A model generated the notes under the pieces. It made no database searches. It worked only from the letters and a program-made list of their open reading frames with translations, and was not told the DNA's origin. A DNA stretch of 6,900 bases from Candidatus Altimarinota bacterium (lineage in GTDB: Bacteria; Patescibacteriota; Gracilibacteria; BD1-5; UBA2023): assembly GCA_947373235.1 (NCBI GenBank), contig CANBWW010000050.1:1-6900 (forward strand), given 5' to 3'. Positions 1 to 6,635 of the stretch are shown piece after piece. How positions within the stretch are numbered: position 1 is the stretch's first letter; every line of letters begins with the position of its first letter. Position numbers and translations under genes: made by a program.

Positions 1-60
1 GTTCCAGGTCCAGGTCCAGTTCCAGTTCCAGGTCCAGTTCCAGTTCCAGTTCCAGTTCCA
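1..60 (-). repeat. Hexanucleotide tandem repeat coding for a Gly-Thr/Gly-Pro linker
   Basis: Ten perfect six-base units fill these 60 bases: GTTCCA (seven) and GGTCCA (three) on the plus strand. In the gene's frame each unit gives Gly-Thr or Gly-Pro. The tract starts right after the last cadherin-like repeat (VNNG) and may continue beyond the window. Since units are six bases, gain or loss of units changes linker length but keeps the frame. All Gly codons here are GGA, none UGA. Confidence 0.9.
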
Positions 61-3000
61 TTATTTACCAAAACATCTATATTTACACTTGATACTCAAC
101 TTTCGAGATTTCCATCAGAAACAGAAAAAGTAAACGTATCATTTCCTACAAATCAAATAGCAGGAGTATAACTAAGCATACCCGTAGAAGAGAGAGTGAG
201 GGATCCATGAACTGGATTTGTTTTTAAGATATAATTCAATATATCCCCATCGATGTCACTCCCAGAAAGAGATGTATAAAGTATATTTCCATTTTGGTTC
301 GAGATATTTCCAAGGATAGAATATGAACCAGAAAGTGCTATTGGGGAATCATTCACAGCATTTACAACTATTTGAACAGTGGCAATGGACGAACTATAAA
401 CTCCATCATTTACATGATAGGTAAATATATCCGTTCCAAAGAAATTTTGATCAGGTGTATATGAAATCATACCCGTAGCTGATAATACCAACATTCCATG
501 AGTTGGTTGAGTGTCAACTCCATACATCAGAGTACTTCACTCCACATCAAAAGCTGATGATTGAGCGATAAGTGAAGTGTCTTCATTTGTAGAGAGATTC
601 GCATCGTTAGCAACTGGAGGTGTATTGGTTTGTATGATATGAAGCATCACTCTTGCAGTGTTGGAAAGAGCTCAGAGATCGTCGATCACCTGATATGTAA
701 ACATATCACTTCCAGTAAATCCAGTATTTGGAGTATAGAGAAAACCAGTTCCAGAAATACTGAGAGTTCCATTCGAAGGTTGTATGATTCCAGTGAGAGC
801 AAGATTCGAAGAATCTACATCAGAATCATTCGAAAGAACAGGGATAAAAAATGGAGTATCCTGTCCAAAAGAATAATCATCATCTACAGCAATTGGAGGA
901 TCATTGACGGCAGTCACATATATATTCATAGGAATCGGACCAGTCACACTCTGTCCATCTGAAACAGAAATACTAAATGTATCAGTACCAAAAAAGTTAG
1001 AAGCTGGAGTATAAGTAAAGTTTCCATCTGATTGAAGAAATAAAGTTCCATGTGTTGGGAGAGTTGAGGTACTGTATGAAAGCGTATTTCCATCTACATC
1101 AGAAGCGATGATTTTTGAAGCAAGCCCGTTATCTTCAAGCGTAGAGAATCCAGAAGATGAAAGAGTGGGTGGAGTATTTGGAGAAGTCACGAGAATCGTT
1201 ACAGAACCAGTATTGGAAACAGCGCCATCTTGATCAACTATAGAATAGAGGAATGAATCACTCCCGACAAAATCAGAAACTGGAGTATATGAAAAACTAT
1301 TTCCACTCGGCGTGAGAGTTCCGTGAGCTGGAATTGTATAAGAATTGATAGATAAAGTTTGAGATACGTTTGTGTCATCTCGGTCACTGTCGTTCGCGAG
1401 AGGATCGATAGTGAGACTCGTATTATTCATCACCGTTCAACTATCATCCAAAACGACTGGTGGATGATTTATACAGTCGACTATGAAAGTAGCGGTCATA
1501 GGATCGGCATAATGACCCCATTGATCATACCCACGAAAATCAAATGAATCATTTCCACACCAATTTGAATCTGGAACATAACTCACAAGTCAAGAATTAG
1601 TATCTACTTGAAGTGAACCATGCATTGGATTTGTCACGCTCTCAAAAAATACAGAATCACCTGGATTATCGTCATATCAGAGAAGTGTGCCCGTTATAGA
1701 TTCAGCATCTTCAGTTCCAGTAAAAGTAGTAGGAAAAATAACTGGGGCGGTATTAGTCGTAGTAATCTGAACACTACAAGTTTTTGGTCATATGTCATTC
1801 AGAGTCTCGAGTGATACGGTCGCGATACCATCGGAAGGTGGTTCAAAAGTGATCGAACCAGAACTACTCACTCCAGTATGTATAGATCCTGACATAGCCG
1901 TTGGATAGTCGATAATTTGCGAAAGGGAATTCGTAACATTCCAGGAGACATCCACCGTTTGACCATCTGAAACTGAACCCGCCGAAGGAGTAAGGCTACA
2001 ACTTGGAGTATTGAGAATATTTGGACTATTGTTCCAAAATACGATTGCAGTTCTGTGAGCTGGAACATTTATAGGCCATGAAATAGGTACATTCATCTCA
2101 TCAACATAAGCAGAACAGGGGATTCCAGATGGACACACTTGCGATATATCTGTATTTCCAGTATTTGAAAATATTTGCAATTCAAGATTATTGGTATTTT
2201 TTGTGACACTATTCATACGACGGACACTAAGAGAATCGATTTCGTAAGAAATATTTGGATTATCCGTCTCCAAAGTGAATACCCCATCAGACGCACTGAT
2301 CGGAGTTGTGAGATAAAAAGAAAATATACTTCCACTCGCATTTGCAGATGTTTCTCCTATATGATCAGAATAAAGGGAAGTCATATCACCAGTCTTGTGG
2401 AAAAATCCTCGAAGATTTATATTTCCAGTAGCACTTTTTACATATCCGCTGACTAAATAGGTTTGCCCTGTACTGACAGAAAGGAGAGAATTATTGGTAA
2501 TCCACATACGATCTGGACTTCCACCAGTCGGATCCACAGAAAGAGAACCTCCACTATATGATCCAGAAGTATTGTAGGAAAGGGTCGGTGTATTTCAAAA
2601 CTGGGATGATACATTCCAAGAACTCATATCCGCATCAAAATTTGGATTGGAAAGGAGATTTGATGTCGCATATGTTCCTGTATTCGTATATGGTTTATAG
2701 GCAAAATACTCAAATATACTAACATCAGGATCGAGTGAAGAAAGTGTATTTTTTGTCAGATCGGTCGTCATACCTCCATAGGATATCGATCGAAAAGTTG
2801 AATTATTATTTGGTTTATACAGTGGATAAAAAGTATTTCCATCGAAAGAGGTATTCTGGATTCCGTCAGTATCAGAGGCGTCTGATCGGAACTCTACAGG
2901 AGAATAGTCTGGATTTCTTTGAAGAAAAGTATTTCCATCGAAAGCAATTCCTTGAGTAGTATTATCAGTATTTTGAATCGTCTGCAAACTGGTAGCACGC

Positions 3001-4016
3001 GAAAGTATATTCATATTTCCATGAATATTGAGATTTTCTGAATCTTCCAGATAGATGGATTTTTCTGCATTTTGAACGGTATTATTTCCTATATCCATTC
3101 ATGAAATACCTCGAATATCAATTCCATAGTTATTATTTGAAATACCGGTCCCAACATTTTTGATAATATTCTCACTGATCGTTCAGGAAAAATCAGTACT
3201 CATCGGATTCGTTTTTTCATTCGTAAGAGCAGAACAATTGCTCAGATTATTGGAACATATATTTGTGAGATTATTCTGAGAAATCGAAGTTCATTTTGCA
3301 AAAATAATCCCATTCGATCAGATATTAGAGAGACTATTGTCGAGAATACTTACAGGCGAATCTCCGAGAAAACTCAGAGCTGTATTCGTGATTCATGAAA
3401 ATGTATTTTGTGAGATAGCTCATCCAATATAAGAACCAGAAAATCCATTTTGACAGTTCGTGAAAGTATTATTCTGTAAAGTCAATGTATCGATCTTATC
3501 TCACTCGAAACAAGAACCATTCGGCGCATTGAATTCAGAATTTGTGATTTGTATATTTTGCACCGTACTCGTATTTTGACTCAAAAAAGCTGATCCAGAT
3601 AATGAGGAAACAATATGAATCCCATCGAATGCAATATAAGAAGCATCATTCAATCCAATATTTTCAAATATTGGATTATTATTACCGTCACATGAACCAT
3701 ATTGGGAAATAGAAATCGGTGATCCTGCTGATCCTGACTGTAAAATATTGAGAACTCCAGTCCAGCTTTCTCCACATTTAAATTCGATACTTTCTCCAGG
3801 ATTAAAAAGAGTACTGTTTACTTTTGTGAGTGTTTTCCAGGCAGTTCATGAACTCAGTCCATCAGCACTATCATCACCATTGCTCGCATCGATATAGTAT
3901 ATGTTCGAGCTTGCGAAAGTCGCCTCAATAGTGAAATTGAGGAGGGAAGCAAGAAAGAGAAAAAGAGTAATTCAGGAAAAAACACGGAGTTTATACGATT
4001 TATGTCTTCTTTTCAT
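1..4016 (-). CDS. Giant secreted multidomain surface protein (beta-helix, CBM-like, Ig-like, six cadherin-like repeats); C-terminus beyond the left edge
   Basis: One frame runs from ATG 4016-4014 to the window edge, at least 1338 codons, with no TAA or TAG. It contains 18 in-frame UGA codons that must be read as Gly; with the standard code it breaks into many pieces. Residues 1-35 form a signal peptide (KRR near the start, hydrophobic 16-30, likely cut after TFA). Residues about 38-450 are a right-handed beta-helix opening with the typical YYIDASNGDDSADG and TAWKTL. A CBM_4_9-like domain (453-603), a linker, an Ig-like domain (673-753), six cadherin/VCBS-like repeats (755-1319) and a Gly-Thr/Gly-Pro linker follow. 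The start is preceded by a stop in frame (near 4099) and by no Shine-Dalgarno sequence. It is probably exported and surface-bound, as an adhesin or glycan-binding or glycan-lyase-like protein. The architecture is seen directly; the function is inferred. No anchor is visible because the C-terminus is missing. Confidence 0.92.
60..1754 (-). repeat. Six tandem cadherin/VCBS-like repeats in the surface protein
   Basis: Each unit is about 90-100 residues, with N-T/D-x-P-P-V/I at its border, an ED or QD motif, D-x-D-G-D-x-L, P-x-H-G-T/S-L, SYTP, F-x-G-x-D-x-F and a closing V-x-I-x-V strand. Approximate units (plus-strand coordinates) are 1754-1452, 1451-1161, 1160-888, 887-609, 608-336 and 335-60. 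The D-x-D-G and F-G-D-F motifs are those of cadherin-like/VCBS and Big-type adhesin repeats, which often bind Ca2+ and stiffen a stalk. The first unit is the most diverged and has two Cys. The copies differ widely at DNA level, so they are old duplications. Confidence 0.85.
1758..2000 (-). other. Ig-like domain
   Basis: Residues 673-753 carry CSLTPSAGSVSDGQTVDVSW, then SGSITFEP, and close with CSVQI. This Cys-GQ-V-SW-SGS-Cys pattern is common in bacterial Ig-like spacers, and the two Cys could form a disulphide. It joins the carbohydrate-binding-like part to the repeat array. A UGA at 1788 (residue 743) lies just before the closing strand. Confidence 0.55.
2208..2660 (-). other. Carbohydrate-binding-module-like domain (CBM_4_9 type)
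   Basis: Residues 453-603 begin NLLSNPNFDADMSSWNV, the usual opening of CBM_4_9-like beta-sandwich domains (N-L-N-F-D-W). They continue with GQTYLVSGYVKS and a closing strand YEIDSLSVRR. The UGA at 2595 encodes a Gly just after Ser-Gln-Phe near the start. Family assignment rests on these motifs only. A sugar ligand is likely but not shown. Confidence 0.65.
2661..3905 (-). other. Right-handed parallel beta-helix domain (pectate-lyase/NosD-like fold)
   Basis: Residues about 38-452 open with the YYID-N-G-DD-DG-S-TAWKTL pattern common at the N-terminus of secreted right-handed beta-helix proteins (DUF1565-like). Short Asn-rich coils follow, such as QNNTFTNC, ISQNTFSGI, ISQNNLTNI, ISENIIKNV, IGNNTVQNA and FDGNTF. 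These regular Asn ladders with turn Gly-Ile motifs are typical of this fold. Nine of the gene's UGA codons fall in or just before this region, mostly at turns where Gly is expected. No catalytic residues of a specific lyase family could be assigned, so it may bind glycans, cleave them, or be purely structural. Confidence 0.75.
3909..4016 (-). other. Signal peptide of the giant surface protein
   Basis: Residues 1-36 start MKRRHKSYKLR (positive n-region), then a hydrophobic core rich in Leu and Phe at about 16-30, then a Thr-Phe-Ala site with cleavage expected after residue 35. The core contains an in-frame UGA (3972-3974, residue 15), so a standard-code reading would stop here and miss the export signal entirely. 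Confidence 0.8.
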
Positions 4017-4115
4017 CGGAAAGGTATAAAAAAATATGATCCCCTTTATTAGATCATATTTTTCGTATTTCGGCAACGAATATAAATTGCCTTTTAATTA
4101 TTTTATGTTTTTATA
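4017..4115 (-). promoter_or_regulatory. Intergenic spacer, probable 5' region of the surface protein gene
   Basis: The only real non-coding stretch. It is very AT-rich on the AMMECR1 side (about 4092-4115), which could hold a promoter -10 element (TATAAA- and TAAAAT-like strings on the minus strand), but I see no convincing -35/-10 pair. It then has a weak 5-bp GGCAA/TTGCC stem (4072-4076 with 4087-4091) and the hairpin at 4028-4063. No Shine-Dalgarno sequence precedes the ATG; an AAAGGGG string lies about 24-30 bases upstream, in the hairpin loop and 3' arm. Confidence 0.35.
4028..4063 (-). terminator. Terminator-like hairpin between the AMMECR1-like gene and the surface protein gene
   Basis: A perfect 12-bp inverted repeat (arms 4052-4063 and 4030-4041; core ATATGATC/GATCATAT) with a 10-base loop is followed on the minus strand by a run of seven T (4034-4028). 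This fits an intrinsic terminator for the cluster that ends at 4116, though the stem is AT-rich with only two G-C pairs. The T run ends 11 bases before the ATG at 4016, so a promoter for the next gene cannot sit after it. It could instead be a 5'-UTR attenuator of the surface protein gene. Confidence 0.5.
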
Positions 4116-4658
4116 CTAAAAATCACTCTCGTTCACGGTCGTCAAACCATAGAGAACATAGTCAGCGGAAGTGAGTTTATTTGGATCGATTTCCGCCTTT
4201 TTACAAGCCATAGCAAAAAGATTTTCTGCACTAATATCCGTGTGAACCATATGAGGAAGAACAACAGACAGGACTCAGAGATTTTGAGAAAGCAAGATGA
4301 TTCACTCTTTTGTCGGATCAAGAAGAGAAAGGGAAGGAAGGATACGACGTGCAGCAGGGAGAAATCTATCAATACGGATAGAAAGAGAACTCAGGGTTTC
4401 TGGAGTTTTTATTTCTTCAGTAAAACGTGGATCTTGAAGACACAAAAGCGTGTTATCTATACACTCATAAACACTATTTTCTTTTTTGCAATTAATACGT
4501 CCACTCGAAGCGATAACTTTTCCCTGATGATAAATCGTCACAAAAACAGCTTCTTTCGAGTTGAGAAATCCAGAAACTTCGGGTGGAATATCACTCAGTG
4601 TTGGTACTCTTTTTTCGAGAAGATAGATTTCGAGAGTTTTTCGAACCAGTGTATACAT
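4116..4658 (-). CDS. AMMECR1-like domain protein
   Basis: 180 residues, from ATG 4658 to TAG 4116-4118, with two UGA-Gly codons (4302, residue 119; 4275, residue 128). The layout matches AMMECR1: an N-terminal helix (YTLVRKTLEIYL), a strand SKEAVFVTIYHQGK, then CIDNTLLCLQDPRF (the family's A-x-x-DPRF region), a strand LSIRID, then KEGIILLSQNLGVLSVVLPHM (split here by UGA) and an ACKKAEI helix near the end. The length is normal for the family. The usual L-R-G-C-I-G signature is not present; its place holds ASSGRINCKK, so this is a diverged member. The biochemical role of AMMECR1 proteins is not established. It is the last gene of the cluster, 5 bases after the membrane protein gene, and no MEMO or radical-SAM partner is in view. 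Confidence 0.7.
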
Positions 4659-4663
4659 AGAAA

Positions 4664-5431
4664 TTATTTATGAAAATCAGTAAGAGCAGCAGTAGCATCA
4701 ATTTCGAGTTTTTTTTCTTCATTTTCTATACGAGAAAAAGTAGCTCAGACGACATCAGAACCAGTTTGTACATAAAGGATATAATACAACCAAGAAAGAA
4801 TAGTAGAAAGAAGTGTAAAGGAAAAATAAGAAACCACACTGAGTCCACAAAGAACAAAAAGTGAACTCACAGAAGCAGAAGAAAAAAGAATAACAGAAAA
4901 AGCGATAACAGTCGTAAAAAGCAGTGCAGCAATACTGGTATAGAGACTCAGAATAGAATATCGATACTGGGAAATCATCGAAATAATGAGCTGAAAAGAG
5001 AAAATACTCAAGAGAATATGTCCAGAAAAAACCCAAAGTATAAATGAACCTTCTTTTGCAAACCCAGAAATGATAATATAAATTGGTGCAAAAAATATGT
5101 ACAAGAGTATCGACATGATCACGATCTGTGAAAGTGCCGTGCGTCCACGAAAATATATTTCTGGAAAAATCTTAGAAAGGATCGTGTAGTAGAGGAGATT
5201 TCCTATGATCAATGCGAAAAAAGTGATCATCGCAAGCAGGATCGGTGAGGCTCATGATTCGAGAGAAAACTTTCCAAGAGCTAAAAATGAAAACAAAAGA
5301 ATGATCACTCAGACGATGACTCAGACGATCAATGAAGTGATCAGTGCCATAAAAACGCTGATAGCATCATATTTTGGTGGAGCAAGGATTTCTTCTGGAG
5401 TCAGACTATCGATGTTTTCAGGAGAGAGCAT
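4664..5431 (-). CDS. Polytopic membrane protein of unknown function
   Basis: 255 residues, with TAA at 4664-4666. I do not recognise the family. A short acidic N-terminus (SPENIDSLTPEEILAPPKYD) is followed by about six hydrophobic segments (roughly residues 24-52, 62-86, 100-122, 128-152, 158-186, 188-222) and a charged tail of some 30 residues (RIENEEKKLEID). Four in-frame UGA codons are read as Gly (residues 37, 41, 60, 229); two of them form a G-V-I-V-G pattern in helix 1. The ATG at 5431 is the first in frame after a stop near 5500 and makes the gene overlap lspA by 26 bases. A later ATG at residue 28 would cut into helix 1, so it is less likely. The close spacing suggests cotranscription and translational coupling with lspA and the AMMECR1-like gene. 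Confidence 0.8.
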
Positions 5432-5912
5432 ACGCACAAAATATAAGAAAAGCACCAACTGAGATAAATATATCTGCAAAGTTCAAAATGGCAAAGTATT
5501 TTACCGCGATAAAATCCACCACATATCCATGAAAAATCCGTTCATAGGCATGTGAGATGGCTCAAGCAAAAATAAGAGCATAACCGATATCGAGCAGTTT
5601 TGATTTTTTCTTATACTCTGTTTGGATATAGTATCGCCCAAGAAAACCGATAATTACCACCGTTACGATCTGCAAAAAATATCCCTGAAGTGGAAGAGAA
5701 AAGGCAACTCAGTTATTGCTTGCAAGCTGGAATCAGAAATATTCTCACAAAATAGGAATATATTTTTCTGTATGACAAAGAGTAAAAATATCGAGAGAGT
5801 TATTGAGGATATCGCATATCTTTCAGAAATAAAGATTCTGAAAGAAAAACTTCGAAACAAGATCCAGTCCGATAAGAAATCAAACAGAAAAAATAAGGAT
5901 ATATGTACGCAT
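5406..5912 (-). CDS. lspA: Lipoprotein signal peptidase (signal peptidase II)
   Basis: 168 residues, a usual LspA length, from ATG 5912 to TAG 5406-5408. LspA is the membrane aspartyl protease that removes signal peptides from prolipoproteins after lipidation. Motifs in order are LIGLDLVSK (residues 13-21), ASNNGVAFSLP (64-74, the N-x-G-x-A-F motif), AGAISHAYERI (116-126, in place of the usual G-N-x-x-D-R), HGYVVDFI (128-135) and LNFADIFISVG (143-153). The two catalytic Asp are D133 and D147. Four hydrophobic segments are present. Seven of 14 Gly codons are UGA (residues 11, 30, 56, 60, 68, 117, 165), including the conserved one in NNG-AF. The start follows the cutA stop by 3 bases, and a stop lies two codons upstream in frame. 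No Shine-Dalgarno sequence is seen. Confidence 0.95.
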
Positions 5913-5915
5913 ATT

Positions 5916-6239
5916 TTATATTGAGGAAGGATTAGTCTCACTTTGAATCCAAGATTCATAAGAAGCATTGGCATCGACGGTCGCAAGTTTTATAATACAA
6001 GGAATAGTACTTTTATGAGTTTTTTCTATCGTTGATTTTACTATCTCCCAATTTTCTGATTTTGTTTTATAAATCGTCACATATTCATCCGAGTGTGTTA
6101 AAAATCCTTCGTACCAAAACATACTTTCGACCGGAAAATAGTTGGCACACGCAATAAGTCGATTATTCATGAGGTCACTCGTAATGCGAATCGCTTCAGG
6201 CTTGGATGGATGTGTGACGTAGATAAGTATGAATGTCAT
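5916..6239 (-). CDS. cutA: CutA divalent-ion tolerance protein
   Basis: 107 residues, full length for CutA, with TAA at 5916-5918. CutA is a small trimeric cytoplasmic protein linked to copper and other divalent-metal tolerance; its exact role is unsettled. Motifs are ILIYVTHPSKPEA (4-16), NRLIACANYFPVESMFWYEG (26-45), DEYVTIYKTK (51-60), the helix KSTIEKTHKSTIPCI (68-82) in place of the common HPYE-P, and SYESWI (93-98). It has only one Gly, coded GGA, so it is the one complete gene here without UGA and reads correctly under any code. It begins 2 bases after the mazG-like stop and ends 3 bases before lspA. Confidence 0.93.
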   Translation of the reverse strand: MTFILIYVTHPSKPEAIRITSDLMNNRLIACANYFPVESMFWYEGFLTHSDEYVTIYKTKSENWEIVKSTIEKTHKSTIPCIIKLATVDANASYESWIQSETNPSSI

Positions 6240-6241
6240 AT

Positions 6242-6631
6242 TTATGAAGAATAAAGTGATTGTTCTTTTTGGAGTCTCTCTTTTTGGATTTGTTTTGTTT
6301 CATTCCAGTTTCACCGAGTAGATCCATCGAGATTGAGTCTTTCAGAAAATTTTAGATAACAACGTTCAAAAATACGTGCTTTTTGGATTTTTCACTCCTT
6401 TTCGAGTGATTCAAGAAAACAAAGATAGTCCCAAAATACATCTCAGAGTTCATCTTCGAGTTGTATATATTTCTTGTCTTGTATTTCTTTTTTGACTTCA
6501 TCGAGTTCATCATATATACCATCGAGAAAAGTCTGATTTCCTTTGTAAAAATCTCTGGTATCTTTGGTGATCAAAAACGAGATACGCTTTTCAGAAAGCG
6601 TAAGGATATTTTGGAGAGTTTGAAAATCCAT
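6242..6631 (-). CDS. MazG-like nucleotide pyrophosphohydrolase
   Basis: 129 residues, from ATG 6631 to TAA 6242-6244. MazG-type enzymes hydrolyse NTPs or dNTPs to monophosphate and pyrophosphate and clear damaged nucleotides. The metal-binding pattern is present: DELDE (E42, E45) followed by EDELGD (E61, D64), that is ExxE then ExxD with the usual spacing, then an aromatic helix VFWDYLCFLE. The tail has GNWNETKQIQKE, like the W-x-x-x-K segment of MazG-like proteins. The Gly of ELGD is UGA (6443-6445), so a standard reading would stop in the active site at residue 62. Two more UGA lie at residues 80 and 107. It is a single-domain form, much shorter than E. coli MazG. It starts 4 bases after tyrS. 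Confidence 0.88.
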
Positions 6632-6635
6632 ACTG

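Noticed and set aside
630..962. Plus-strand open frame of about 110 codons
   Set aside because: It lies opposite the cadherin-like repeats, is rich in Ser, Arg and Ile with no recognisable domain, and the minus-strand frame is clearly the coding one.
1..4016. The large gene as a decayed pseudogene with many stops
   Set aside because: All 18 interruptions are UGA, in one frame with no shift, none is TAA or TAG, and other conserved genes show the same pattern.
4072..4091. Weak GGCAA/TTGCC stem with a 10-base loop followed by T-rich sequence on the plus strand
   Set aside because: It has a five-pair stem only, and no plus-strand gene reads into it, so it is not called as a terminator.
4755..5036. 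Minus-strand open frame rich in Phe, Tyr and Cys
   Set aside because: It is a shifted frame of the six-helix membrane protein; the true frame is longer and gives a normal membrane protein composition.
5663..5986. Hydrophobic minus-strand open frame of about 107 codons
   Set aside because: It is a shifted frame of lspA and the cutA end; the lspA frame has all family motifs.
6244..6324. Small plus-strand frame of 26 codons, start MKNKVIVLFGVSLFG, ending in TAG
   Set aside because: It resembles a small signal-peptide-like protein, but it lies entirely opposite the mazG-like gene 3' end, has no ribosome-binding site, and is explained as antisense chance.
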